The notes: generated from the letters alone by a model not told the origin. A stretch of DNA of 64,000 nt from Chloroflexota bacterium (GCA_026708115.1 JAPOVL010000037.1:1-64000), one strand, 5' to 3'; shown: positions 46,359 to 55,001, counted from the first letter of the stretch. Translations and numbers: made by a program.

Positions 46359-47162
46359 ATGACAAAAGTACGCGAAATTCACGGGCTGGCGGCGCTGGAC
46401 AAGATGTTCGCCTCGTCGCGCGCTCAGGGACGGGCGGCGTTTCTGCCCTATTTCCCCATCGGCTATCCGACTTATCAAGAGTCGCTGGGCGCGGTCGAAG
46501 CCATGGCACATGCAGGCGCTGACGGCTTCGAAATCGGCATTCCCTTTAGTGATCCCATCGCCGATGGCCCTACCATCCAGGCGGCGGCGCAGGTCGCGCT
46601 TGAAAACGGCACGACAGTGCGAAACTGCCTTGATGCCGTTCGGACTTTGCGCGCGAAGGGCCTGCAACAGCCGATGTTGATGATGGGTTATGCCAATCCC
46701 CTGGTGGCTTATGGGACCGATCAGTTTGTGCGTGACGCGCGCCTGGCGGGGGCCGACGGCTTGATCGTGCCGGATCTGCCGCCGGAGGAAGCGGCCATGT
46801 TCGCGGAGAGTTGCGCGCGCGAGGGCCTGGCTCTGGTCTTTTTTTTGGCGCCGACCAGCAATGACCGGCGCATCGCGATGGCGGCCAAACATGCGACTGG
46901 ATTCATCTATGTCGTTTCCTTGACCGGGATCACCGGCGCGCGCGCGCAATTGCCGACTTACTTGACGGATTTTATCGCGCGTTTGCGCTCGCGGACGGAC
47001 AAGCCGCTGGTATTGGGTTTCGGCATCAGTAAGCCGGAACACGCGCGCCAGGTGAGCGAGTTGATGGACGGCTTTATCGTCGGATCGGCGCTGGTGCGGG
47101 CGGGCGGCGAGGGCGTGGCCGCGGTGAGGGAGTTGGCGGGGTCGCTGCGGGGCGCGCTGTAG
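46359..47162 (+). CDS. trpA: Tryptophan synthase alpha chain
   Basis: A 267-residue TIM barrel that releases indole from indole-3-glycerol phosphate. The catalytic Glu and Asp are present in DGFEIGIPFSDPIADGP. GLIVPDLPPEEA, FLAPTSNDRRI and VVSLTGITGAR follow. The ATG at 46359 is preferred because GGGAGAAG lies 10 bases upstream; an in-frame ATG at 46332 would add nine residues and lacks a ribosome binding site. It is the last gene of the operon; repeats fill the following 500 bases. Confidence 0.95.
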   Translation: MTKVREIHGLAALDKMFASSRAQGRAAFLPYFPIGYPTYQESLGAVEAMAHAGADGFEIGIPFSDPIADGPTIQAAAQVALENGTTVRNCLDAVRTLRAKGLQQPMLMMGYANPLVAYGTDQFVRDARLAGADGLIVPDLPPEEAAMFAESCAREGLALVFFLAPTSNDRRIAMAAKHATGFIYVVSLTGITGARAQLPTYLTDFIARLRSRTDKPLVLGFGISKPEHARQVSELMDGFIVGSALVRAGGEGVAAVRELAGSLRGAL

Positions 47163-47257
47163 TAATGTATCCTGTTGGGTTGAAATGCTTTTAGCCAGTC
47201 CTCGACAGGAGATCCTTAATCCAAAATACGAACGATATGGTAGGGGCGACTCGCTGA

Positions 47258-47679
47258 GACTCTGTTGAAATTCAACCCCACCCCCCGACCCATGCCCCCT
47301 CGGTCCCCCCGCTAAGCGCTGAGGACATGACAGTTTTTTTCTACCCCATCCCCGGCCCTTCCCCAAAGCATTGGGGAAGGGTAACTCTACATTGGATTTG
47401 GGATTTAACTTGCTGAAATTCGCGAAAATGAACATATAATACCATCTTCTTGTGGCGCGCTCCCCCTCTCCGATGCTTCGGGGAGAGGGCTGGGTGGTGT
47501 AGTTGGCCTTGAGATATGTGCGATATTCAAACCTGTCATGTCCTCAGCCGCTAAGCGGGGGCGGAATTCCGAAGCATCAGGGAGGGGAGCTATACTGAGC
47601 CATTTTGGACTATTATGGTCTTTCGCATTTGCACGACACTGACCGGGATTGGCCCTAATTCATGATTTTCAACAGAGTC
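47258..47679. mobile_element. Non-coding inverted-repeat element carrying a nested second element
   Basis: The ends GACTCTGTTGAA (47258-47269) and TTCAACAGAGTC (47668-47679) are perfect 12-base inverted repeats. CGCTGA flanks both sides (47252-47257 and 47680-47685), consistent with a target duplication at the centre of a GGGGCGACTC...GACGCCC palindrome. The same end motif bounds the inner element at 27656-27804. A second element (47319-47547) is nested inside. From 47700 to 47820 I see no convincing feature. Confidence 0.65.
47319..47547. mobile_element. MITE-like element, copy 3
   Basis: Perfect 15-base inverted ends CTGAGGACATGACAG (47319-47333) and CTGTCATGTCCTCAG (47533-47547) are flanked by the 10-base direct repeat CCGCTAAGCG on both sides, splitting a C-rich palindrome. 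The interior is a close reverse complement of 10442-10661. No open frame. Confidence 0.75.
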
Positions 47680-47828
47680 CGCTGAGACGCCCGCTACTTA
47701 ATCAGTTTCTACGCGTCGGGCGATCCAGCGGGTCGCGTAGACACTGACTTGCGATCGCCCCGACCAGCTATCACGGGTTTGTCGTTCTCAATTTCAACCG
47801 ACTTCGATAACACTACCTTGGTCGGATG

Positions 47829-47857
47829 TTGACAGACTTCAAATGACAGTGTAAGCT
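47829..47857 (+). promoter_or_regulatory. Candidate promoter for the aroH-tyrA operon
   Basis: A perfect TTGACA (47829-47834) is followed after 17 bases by the weak TAAGCT (47852-47857). Predicted initiation near 47864 would place the leader peptide start 28 bases into the transcript. Confidence 0.4.
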
Positions 47858-47891
47858 TCGAGCCATATGGTGCTGAGTATGTCATAAACAC

Positions 47892-47978
47892 ATGCAACAT
47901 TTACAGTTCGCCAGTTTTCGTTATTATTATTGCCCAAACTGCATAGACCGGGTTGGGGTGTTTCGCGCTGGCAACTGA
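47892..47978 (+). CDS. Tyr/Phe leader peptide of the aroH operon attenuator
   Basis: A 28-codon open frame whose middle reads QFASFRYYYCPNC, with three consecutive TAT Tyr codons at 47922-47930 and Phe codons at positions 6 and 9. It ends 29 bases before a terminator hairpin that precedes aroH. GCGCTG (47965-47970), inside the last codons, can pair with CAGCGC (48026-48031) of the terminator's 3' arm. A ribosome stalled at the Tyr codons leaves GCGCTG free to block the terminator; one reaching the stop at 47976 covers it. No strong ribosome binding site is visible, which lowers confidence. Confidence 0.6.
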   Translation: MQHLQFASFRYYYCPNCIDRVGVFRAGN

Positions 47979-48007
47979 AGATCAAGTCGATTAGGACAAT
48001 ACATCGA

Positions 48008-48038
48008 GGCGCAGAGTGAAATGCTCAGCGCCTTTTTT
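48008..48038 (+). terminator. Attenuator terminator upstream of aroH
   Basis: GGCGC (48008-48012) pairs with GCGCC (48028-48032) and GAG (48014-48016) with CTC (48024-48026), interrupted by an A-A mismatch, followed by six T's (48033-48038). It lies 25 bases before the aroH start, so it can only be a conditional terminator in the operon leader. Confidence 0.8.
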
Positions 48039-48062
48039 GTTGATTGAGGAGCGTTCAAATTG

Positions 48063-48455
48063 ATGATGAGAGGGGTACGGGGCGCCACCACGGTGGCATC
48101 CAACTCAAACGAAGCGATTCTGGCGGCGACTCGGGAACTGTTGGGCATCATGATCGAGCGCAACGGCATCGTCGAAGATGATGTGGCGAGCGTATTGTTT
48201 TCCGCCACGCCGGAGCTCGATGATACATTTCCCGCCAAGGCGGCGCGCATGATGGGCTGGACGCGGACTGCCCTGATGGGCTTTCAAGAAGCTGATGTTC
48301 AACACGGTCTGCCGATGTGCATTCGCGTGCTGATTCACTGGAATACCGACAAGTCCCTCGATGAAATCCGGCATGTCTTCTTGCGCGATGCCGCGCAGTT
48401 GCGTCCTGACCTGGCGGATGATTATAAAGCGCACGAAGCGGGGGAATCGTCATGA
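48063..48455 (+). CDS. aroH: Chorismate mutase, AroH type
   Basis: A 130-residue trimeric-type chorismate mutase resembling Bacillus subtilis AroH throughout, unlike the helical AroQ-type mutases. RGVRGATTV holds the first Arg, SATPELDDTFPAKAAR follows, QEADVQHGLPMCIRVLIH carries the active-site Glu and Arg, and the end LRPDL is conserved. The Tyr of the B. subtilis IRHVYLEKA segment (Tyr108) is Phe here (IRHVFLRDA). It converts chorismate to prephenate. GAGGAG at 48046-48051 serves ATG 48063; a TTG at 48060 is also possible. Its end overlaps tyrA by four bases. Confidence 0.93.
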   Translation: MMRGVRGATTVASNSNEAILAATRELLGIMIERNGIVEDDVASVLFSATPELDDTFPAKAARMMGWTRTALMGFQEADVQHGLPMCIRVLIHWNTDKSLDEIRHVFLRDAAQLRPDLADDYKAHEAGESS

Positions 48456-49339
48456 TCGCAACAAGTTTTCGGGCGCGTCATCTGTCGATAGTCGGCCTGG
48501 GGCTGATGGGCGGGTCGCTGGCGCTGGCGCTGCGCGACCACGCCGATCATATCACCGGCATCGACTCTTGCGAGGCGGCGCGTTCTTATGGGCTGCGGGG
48601 AGGATTTGTCGACTGCGCCACGGATGACCTGTTTGCAGGCGTCAATCACGCCGACGTTGTGATTCTCGCCGCGCCGGTGCGGGTCATTGTCGAGATGCTG
48701 AAGATGCGCATCGGCTCCTACTTGCGCTCGAACACCCTGGTCGTCGATATTGGCAGCACCAAGCAGGACATTGTCGATGCCATGGCAGACCTGCCTGTGG
48801 GCGTCAACGCAATGGGCGGGCACCCGATGACTGGCAAGGAAAACGGCGGTATTGAAGAATCTGATCGCGCTCTGTATGCGAACCGTCCCTTTGTGCTCTG
48901 CCCATCCCGCCGCACCACGCCAGCGGCGCGCCTGCGAGCTATATCGCTGGTGGAATCGCTGGGCGCCATCGCTATCGAAATGGAAGCCGAGAGGCACGAT
49001 CAAATTGTGGCCGGCATAAGTCACTTGCCCTATCTGTTGAGCGCAACCTTGGTGGCGACGGTCGCCAATCAAGCGGACAGCGACAGCGCCTACTGGGAAT
49101 TGGCAGCCGGGGGATTCCGCGATACCAGTCGCCTGGCAGCCAGCGATGTGACGATGATGGGAGACATTTTGAGTACCAATACCAAGGCCGTCGCCACACT
49201 GCTGGCGCAGTTTCGCATGCAGTTGGCGATGCTGGAGACGATGTTGATCGGCGGCGATGAGCAGCGCTTGAGCCAGTCCTTACAACCGATACGGCGCGCG
49301 CGAAAGGAATGGGCGGACAACTATGAAAAGGGACGATAG
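48452..49339 (+). CDS. tyrA: Prephenate dehydrogenase
   Basis: A 295-residue enzyme that oxidises prephenate to 4-hydroxyphenylpyruvate. The Rossmann NAD motif is LSIVGLGLMGGSLALALRD. LVVDIGSTKQDIVDAM, GGHPMTGKENGGIEESD (catalytic His) and FRDTSRLAASD follow. No C-terminal ACT domain is present, so control probably lies in the operon's Tyr-codon attenuator. It overlaps aroH by four bases and aroA by 17. Confidence 0.93.
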   Translation: MIATSFRARHLSIVGLGLMGGSLALALRDHADHITGIDSCEAARSYGLRGGFVDCATDDLFAGVNHADVVILAAPVRVIVEMLKMRIGSYLRSNTLVVDIGSTKQDIVDAMADLPVGVNAMGGHPMTGKENGGIEESDRALYANRPFVLCPSRRTTPAARLRAISLVESLGAIAIEMEAERHDQIVAGISHLPYLLSATLVATVANQADSDSAYWELAAGGFRDTSRLAASDVTMMGDILSTNTKAVATLLAQFRMQLAMLETMLIGGDEQRLSQSLQPIRRARKEWADNYEKGR

Positions 49340-50639
49340 ACATAGCCAGTTGCTGGTGTCCCCCGGCGGCAAGCTGCTTGGCAGCACGACGATACCGGGT
49401 GACAAATCGCTCTCGCACCGCGCAGCCATGCTGGGGGCAATTGCCGCGGGCAGCTCTCACATTCGCAATTGGCTTGCTGCTGGCGATACGGAAGCGACGC
49501 TGGGCGCGATGCGCGACCTGGGGGCGAAGATCGAGCGCCACGACGCCCATACTTTGACTATCCACGGCGGAGAACTGCGCGAGGCGGATCAACCGCTCGA
49601 TCTGAAAAACGCCGGGACCGGCATTCGCTTGTTGGCGGGCATCATGGCCGGGCAACCTTTTCCCAGCGTATTGGATGGAAGCGAGCAATTGCGGCGGCGA
49701 CCGATGAAGCGCATCACGCGTCCATTGCAGGCGCTGGGCGCAGAAATAGAATCGACGGATGGTTGCTGCCCGCTGAGGATACAGCGCTCCAATTTGCAGG
49801 GCGCTACCTACGAAATGCCTGTGGCCAGCGCGCAAGTGAAGAGCGCGGTCTTGTTGGCGGCGCTCTTTGCCGATGGACCCACCACGGTAATTCAGCCGGG
49901 ACCGACACGCGATCACACCGAACGCATGCTGCGTTCCATGGGCGTTAGAATTGACTTCGACGAGGAGAATCCGGACAAGATGACATTGCATCCGCCGGAG
50001 AAGCTCGAGCCGCTGGATTTGACGATTCCGGGCGATTTTTCCTCGGCTGCCTTTCTTTTGGTGGCGGGATTGTTGACGCCGGACAGCGATTTGACAGTCA
50101 CAGGCGTCAATTTGAATCCGACGCGAACCGGTCTATTGGATGTTTTGGAAGCGATGGATGCTGATATTCGCACCACGTATCGCAGCATCCAGGCCGGCGA
50201 AGCGATCGGCGACATTCAGGTCCGCACAAGCAGATTGAAGGGCGTTGAGATCGGCGGAGAAACGGTGGTTCGCATGATCGACGAATTCCCAATCTTGATG
50301 GTCGCCGCGTTGCGCGCCGAAGGCGAGACGATTGTGCGCGATGCGCGTGAACTGCGCGTGAAGGAGACGGATCGCATAGCGGTTATGGCGGGCGAATTGC
50401 GCAAAATGGGCGCGGAGATTGAAGAACGCGAGGACGGATTCCGGATCCTTGGCGTACAGCAATTGTCGGGCGCCGATGTGGACGGGCACGACGATCATCG
50501 CATCGCCATGAGCATGACAATTGCCGGCACAGTCGCTTCCGGCGAGACCCTGGTCACTGATGCGGCTTGCGTGGCAGATTCCTTTCCTGGTTTCGCGAAG
50601 ACGCTCATCGACTGCGGGGCTCATATCGAACCGGCTTAA
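49323..50639 (+). CDS. aroA: 3-phosphoshikimate 1-carboxyvinyltransferase (EPSP synthase)
   Basis: A 438-residue two-domain enzyme that joins shikimate-3-phosphate and PEP. GDKSLSHRAAMLGAIA has the key Lys, NAGTGIRLLAGIMAG the glycine loop, QVKSAVLLAALFADG the substrate Gln and Lys, and RVKETDRIAVMAGELRKMGA and DHRIAMS follow. The start overlaps the tyrA end by 17 bases. A tandem 88-bp repeat separates it from aroE. Confidence 0.96.
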   Translation: MKRDDRHSQLLVSPGGKLLGSTTIPGDKSLSHRAAMLGAIAAGSSHIRNWLAAGDTEATLGAMRDLGAKIERHDAHTLTIHGGELREADQPLDLKNAGTGIRLLAGIMAGQPFPSVLDGSEQLRRRPMKRITRPLQALGAEIESTDGCCPLRIQRSNLQGATYEMPVASAQVKSAVLLAALFADGPTTVIQPGPTRDHTERMLRSMGVRIDFDEENPDKMTLHPPEKLEPLDLTIPGDFSSAAFLLVAGLLTPDSDLTVTGVNLNPTRTGLLDVLEAMDADIRTTYRSIQAGEAIGDIQVRTSRLKGVEIGGETVVRMIDEFPILMVAALRAEGETIVRDARELRVKETDRIAVMAGELRKMGAEIEEREDGFRILGVQQLSGADVDGHDDHRIAMSMTIAGTVASGETLVTDAACVADSFPGFAKTLIDCGAHIEPA

Positions 50640-50659
50640 GGGCGTTGATAGCGCTTACA

Positions 50660-50835
50660 GCCGCTCGGCGGCAGCGAAATTGGGCTACCGCGCTCACAGA
50701 GAAAAACAAACCTTCTCGTTGCATGAGCAACGTGGTTTATTAAGAAAGCCGCTCGGCGGCAGCGAAAAGGTATACCGCGCTCACAGAGAAAAACAAACCT
50801 TCTCGTTGCATGAGCAACGTGGTCTATTAAGAAAG
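50660..50835. repeat. Two tandem 88-bp repeat units between aroA and aroE
   Basis: Units 50660-50747 and 50748-50835 are nearly identical, each beginning GCCGCTCGGCGGCAGCGAAA and containing the hairpin CGTTGC-ATGA-GCAACG. Diverged relatives occur at 20346-20430 (same orientation) and near 57799-57875 and 58029-58105 (opposite orientation). The second unit ends 16 bases before aroE, so the hairpins lie inside the operon transcript. Confidence 0.85.
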
Positions 50836-50851
50836 AGGCGGAAAAGAAGCA

Positions 50852-51694
50852 ATGAGGAAAAACCGAGTTGGACTTATCGGCTTTCCGACTGAGCACAGCT
50901 TGAGCCCGGTCATGCATAACGCAGCTTTTGAAGCGCTGGGCATGTCGGATTGGCTCTACGACGCCATGTCGATACCGCCGGATATTTTGCGCTATGGGGT
51001 GCAGGAACCAAAGAATCACGGCTACATCGGCATCAATGTAACGGTGCCACACAAGGAAGCCATGATGGAACTGGTGCGCCCGGATGAAATCGCGCGGGCG
51101 ATCGGCGCGGTTAATACGGTTGACTTCAGGAACAATAGCGGCACGAATACCGATGCCGATGGCATCGTCGACGATTTGCGGGCGAACGGCGTCCCAATCG
51201 CGAACAAGCGGGTTCTAGTCTTGGGCGCGGGAGGCGCGGCGCGGGCGGTGGTCTATGGGCTGGCGCGGGAGCGCGCTAGAGTGGCGATTGTCAATCGCAC
51301 AAAAATACGGGCTGAGCGTTTGGTCGCGGACCTCAAAAGCGCGGCTGGCATCGACGGTATCGCTGTGATGACGCTGGATGAAGCCGCGGATTGGGGCATG
51401 TCGCTGATCATCAACTGCACGTCGGTGGGCTTGCATCCCCATGTCGATCAGTCGCCCTGGATTCACGGGGTGCCTTTCCCGGCTGGCGTGACGGTTTATG
51501 ACACAGTTTACCGCCCGGCGAATACGGCGCTGATGCAGCAATGTATCGCGCACGGGGGCAGGGCAATTGGCGGTTTGGGCATGCTGGCGCGGCAAGGCGC
51601 GCTTTCTTTCGAGATCTGGACCGGCGTCGCGCCGCCGGTTGATGTGATGCTGGGCGCGGCGCAAGCGGCCCTGGAAAACACGGGCAAGGTTTAG
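50852..51694 (+). CDS. aroE: Shikimate dehydrogenase
   Basis: A 280-residue enzyme that reduces 3-dehydroshikimate with NADPH. The substrate site has EHSLSPVMHNAAFEALGM and the catalytic Lys in NVTVPHKEAMMEL. GAVNTVDF and NTDADGIVDDL follow, and the nucleotide loop is VLGAGGAARAVVYGLARE. It continues the aro operon after the tandem repeat; aroC starts 37 bases after its stop. Confidence 0.95.
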   Translation: MRKNRVGLIGFPTEHSLSPVMHNAAFEALGMSDWLYDAMSIPPDILRYGVQEPKNHGYIGINVTVPHKEAMMELVRPDEIARAIGAVNTVDFRNNSGTNTDADGIVDDLRANGVPIANKRVLVLGAGGAARAVVYGLARERARVAIVNRTKIRAERLVADLKSAAGIDGIAVMTLDEAADWGMSLIINCTSVGLHPHVDQSPWIHGVPFPAGVTVYDTVYRPANTALMQQCIAHGGRAIGGLGMLARQGALSFEIWTGVAPPVDVMLGAAQAALENTGKV

Positions 51695-51731
51695 AGACGG
51701 AAATCAGATCGAGATCAAGGACTGAAGCGAC

Positions 51732-52910
51732 ATGCCAATTCGATTTTTTACCGCGGGCGAAAGCCACGGCCCGGGCTTGACCGCCATTTTGGAAGGCATG
51801 CCCGCCGGCTTGCCGCTTTCGGTCGAAGATATCAACAGAGATTTGCGCCGGCGTCAAAAGGGCTATGGGTCCGGCGGGCGCATGCAGATCGAGAAAGACA
51901 AGATCGTCATCACTTCCGGCGTCATGAACGGCATGACGACGGGCGCGCCCATCGCGCTGCAGGTTCAAAACCGCGATTTCAAAAGCTGGAAGGAACGCGA
52001 TATCACGCCGATCACGACGCCGCGCCCGGGACATGCGGATCTGACCGGCGCGCTCAAATACGGTTATCGCGAACTGCGGCTGTCGCTGGAACGCGCCAGC
52101 GCCCGCGAAACGACGATGCGCGTCGCCATCGGCGGGATCTGCAAGCGCTTCCTGCACGAATTCGGAATCAAGATTGACGGATACGTGGTTCAATTGGGAG
52201 ATGTCAAGGCGGATCTGGCTTCCATGCCTTTGGAGGAACGGATTGCTCGCAACGAAGAGAATGACGTGCGCTGCCCCGATGCGGCCGCCGCCGAACGCAT
52301 GCACGCGGCGATCCGACAGGTCAAAATCGACAAAGATACGCTGGGCGGCGTCTTCGAAGTTGTCGCCCGTGGCCTCCCGCCCGGATTGGGATCACATGTC
52401 CATTATGACCGCAAACTGGATGGCAAACTGGTGGCGGCGATGGTCAGCATACAAGCGATGAAGGGGGCGGAAATCGGCAGCGCTTTCGAAAACGCCGGAA
52501 AGCGCGGATCACAGGTGCATGACGAAATCACCGTCGATGCTGATGGCAATTTGTCGCGCAAGACGAACCGCGCCGGCGGCTTGGAAGGCGGGATTAGCAC
52601 AGGCCAGCCCATCGTGGTGCGCGTGGCGATGAAGCCGATATCCACAATGCTGCGCGGCGCAGGTTCCGTCGATCTGGCCAGCGGCATGCCCAATATGACG
52701 GTTTACGAACGCAGCGACTTCTGCGCTTTGCCGCGGGCGGTGCCGGTTGGCGAAGCCATGATGGCCATTGTGCTAACTGACGCGCTGCTGGAAAAACTGG
52801 GTGGTGACAGCATTGAAGAAATGACGCCGCGCTTCGCCGCTTTACGCCGCAACCGAGTGCGCGACCTGCCGATGGACAATAGCGAGTGGCGCTTTGGATA
52901 CGACGTATGA
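51732..52910 (+). CDS. aroC: Chorismate synthase
   Basis: A 392-residue FMN-dependent lyase that forms chorismate from EPSP. Signatures are GESHGPGLTAILEGMPAGLP, RRRQKGYGSGGRMQIEKD, RPGHADLTGALKYGY and ERASARETTMRVAIGGI. The C-terminal RVRDLPMDNSEWRFG is present. Its stop overlaps the aroK-aroB start (ATGA at 52907-52910). Confidence 0.96.
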   Translation: MPIRFFTAGESHGPGLTAILEGMPAGLPLSVEDINRDLRRRQKGYGSGGRMQIEKDKIVITSGVMNGMTTGAPIALQVQNRDFKSWKERDITPITTPRPGHADLTGALKYGYRELRLSLERASARETTMRVAIGGICKRFLHEFGIKIDGYVVQLGDVKADLASMPLEERIARNEENDVRCPDAAAAERMHAAIRQVKIDKDTLGGVFEVVARGLPPGLGSHVHYDRKLDGKLVAAMVSIQAMKGAEIGSAFENAGKRGSQVHDEITVDADGNLSRKTNRAGGLEGGISTGQPIVVRVAMKPISTMLRGAGSVDLASGMPNMTVYERSDFCALPRAVPVGEAMMAIVLTDALLEKLGGDSIEEMTPRFAALRRNRVRDLPMDNSEWRFGYDV

Positions 52911-54421
52911 GCGGCCGGGAAAACATTGTCATCACTGGCTTTATGGGAACGGGCAAGTCAACGGTCGGGCAGCTGGTCGCGGCTAAGCTTGGTCGGCGGT
53001 TCGTCGATATGGACGATGTCATTGAAGAACGATTTGGCATGCCGATCCCTGAGATCTTCAAGCGGCACGGCGAAGCGATATTCCGAACCGTCGAACGCGG
53101 ATTGGCGCAGGAGCTTTCCACACAATCCGATCTGGTGATCGCGACTGGCGGGGGTGCGCTTGTCCCTGTGGAAATGCGCGATCTGATGGGGCGGACGGGA
53201 AAGCTAATTTGCTTGAACGCAGACAAGGACGAGATAAGCGCCCGACTATCGGAAACGGATAACCGCCCGCTGGCGGCCAACTGGGAAGCGCTGTTTGAAC
53301 AGCGACAATTGGCCTATGCCGCGATTCCCAATCAGATCGAGACCAGTGGCAAAACAATGGAAGCCATCGTCTGCGAAATCGTCGCGATGCGTGATGGACG
53401 GATTCAGGTACGAACACCGGTCGGGGGCTATGATATTTGGATCGATGAAGGGATTCTTAGAGATATAAATCGGCATGTCGACGGGCTTGGATTACACGGA
53501 CACGTGGTAATAGTGACCAACGAGACGGTCGCTCCGCTTTATGGCGAGCCCTTGGCGAGTCGCTTGCCAAAGGCCGACATCATAGCTGTGAAGGATGGCG
53601 AAGAATACAAGACCCTGGAGACGGTGTCTGCGCTCTATGATGAGATGCTTGCGCTTGGCGCCGACCGCAACACGACTCTGGTTGCGCTCGGCGGCGGCGT
53701 TTTGGGAGATATGGCCGGTTATGTTGCCGCAACCTATATGCGCGGCCTGCGCTTGATTCAAGCACCAACCACGCTGCTGGCCATGGTGGACTCAAGTGTG
53801 GGCGGCAAGGTCGGCGTCGACATGCCGCAGGGCAAAAACTTGATTGGCGCTTTCAAACAGCCCGAAGCGGTCCTGGTCGATACAGAGGTTTTGGAGACCT
53901 TGCCGCCGCTGCAATGGCGCTGTGGTATGGCGGAAGTGATCAAACACGGCTTGATCTCGCGGCCGGCGCTGCTGGATCCGGAAATGTGGGAGACGGAAAA
54001 CCTGGTCAATCTGCTGCGGGATGCAATCCAGGTGAAAGTCGAAGTGGTTGAAGAAGATCCCTTCGAGCAGGGAATCCGCGCCCACCTCAACCTGGGACAT
54101 ACTTTCGGGCATGCGATCGAAAAAGTAACGCGCTACCGTGTCCCGCATGGCGAAGCTGTCGCTATTGGGATTAGTAAAGCCGCTCAGTTGTCCTGCAACA
54201 GAGGTTTGATCGATAAGCAGTTGGTAGAGAAAGTCGTTTCCACATTTGAGAGAATAGGCTTGCCCGTGGATATCGACTTGGAACCCGAAGCATGGTACGC
54301 GGCCATGTCGACTGACAAGAAGTGGAAGGCTGGCAAGTCGCGCTTCGTATTGTTAAAGGGCTTGGGCGAAGCGACAGTTGTTGAGGGATTGCCCAAAGAA
54401 GAAGTCTTGGCGGTCTTGTAA
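52907..54421 (+). CDS. aroKB: Fused shikimate kinase and 3-dehydroquinate synthase
   Basis: A 504-residue two-domain protein. Residues 1-165 are a shikimate kinase with Walker A ITGFMGTGKSTVG, substrate DMDDVIEERFG, and the TGGGALV loop. From about 165 it is a 3-dehydroquinate synthase with VVIVTNETVAPLYG, the NAD/substrate block LGGGVLGDMAGYVAATYMRG, the TTLLAMVDSSVGGKVGV segment, and metal ligands in MAEVIKHG, LNLGHTFGHAIE and PHGEAVAIG. AroKB fusions are known, for example in Thermotoga. The ATG at 52907 overlaps the aroC stop; a start at 52886 would overlap further. The two activities catalyse non-adjacent steps. Confidence 0.95.
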   Translation: MSGRENIVITGFMGTGKSTVGQLVAAKLGRRFVDMDDVIEERFGMPIPEIFKRHGEAIFRTVERGLAQELSTQSDLVIATGGGALVPVEMRDLMGRTGKLICLNADKDEISARLSETDNRPLAANWEALFEQRQLAYAAIPNQIETSGKTMEAIVCEIVAMRDGRIQVRTPVGGYDIWIDEGILRDINRHVDGLGLHGHVVIVTNETVAPLYGEPLASRLPKADIIAVKDGEEYKTLETVSALYDEMLALGADRNTTLVALGGGVLGDMAGYVAATYMRGLRLIQAPTTLLAMVDSSVGGKVGVDMPQGKNLIGAFKQPEAVLVDTEVLETLPPLQWRCGMAEVIKHGLISRPALLDPEMWETENLVNLLRDAIQVKVEVVEEDPFEQGIRAHLNLGHTFGHAIEKVTRYRVPHGEAVAIGISKAAQLSCNRGLIDKQLVEKVVSTFERIGLPVDIDLEPEAWYAAMSTDKKWKAGKSRFVLLKGLGEATVVEGLPKEEVLAVL

Positions 54422-54439
54422 CGAAGGACTTATAGGAAT

Positions 54440-54889
54440 ATGTCAAAAGGGATTCTGATCTTGCACGGCCCCAATTTGAACTTGCTGGGTACGCGGCAGC
54501 CGGAGATATATGGCAGTATGACGCTGGACGATATCAACAACGCGATCCGGCATCATGTCGGGCCGTTTGAGATCGAGTTACGTGCAGAACAGTCGAATCA
54601 CGAAGGCGAATTGATTGATTGTTTGCATGAGGCGCGCGCCTGGGCGGACGGCGTTGTCTTCAATCCGGGCGCTTATACGCATACATCAATCGCATTGCGC
54701 GACGCCATTGCCGCGGTCGCTTTGCCTGTGATCGAAGTCCATATTTCGAATATTCATGGGCGGGAGCCCTTTCGACACAAGTCGGTTTTGTCGGGCGTAT
54801 GCCTTGGTCATATTGCCGGTTTTGGCTGGCACAGCTATGTCTTGGCGGTGGATGCTCTGCTCCGTCAATGGGATATCCTGGACAGCTGA
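54440..54889 (+). CDS. aroQ: 3-dehydroquinate dehydratase, type II
   Basis: A 149-residue dodecamer-type enzyme. [19 protein letters not shown] carries the catalytic Arg and Tyr, [15 protein letters not shown] follows, then [17 protein letters not shown] and [17 protein letters not shown] with the catalytic His. It makes 3-dehydroshikimate for AroE. It is the last gene of the aro operon. Confidence 0.96.
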   Translation: MSKGILILHGPNLNLLGTRQPEIYGSMTLDDINNAIRHHVGPFEIELRAEQSNHEGELIDCLHEARAWADGVVFNPGAYTHTSIALRDAIAAVALPVIEVHISNIHGREPFRHKSVLSGVCLGHIAGFGWHSYVLAVDALLRQWDILDS

Positions 54890-55001
54890 CTGTTAAAAGA
54901 AAATGAATACCGGCGCATAAATTTGGCTATCTCGTCAGTATTCTAAGCGCTTCCCCGCACGTATACTTGACCTCGCACTGGATAATCAGACAGGGTGGCA
55001 T

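Noticed and set aside
47709..47900. Minus-strand 63-residue open frame between trpA and aroH
   Set aside because: It overlaps the predicted promoter and the first codons of the leader peptide of the aro operon, has no ribosome binding site I can see, and lies in repeat-flanked DNA. A protein remnant cannot be excluded.
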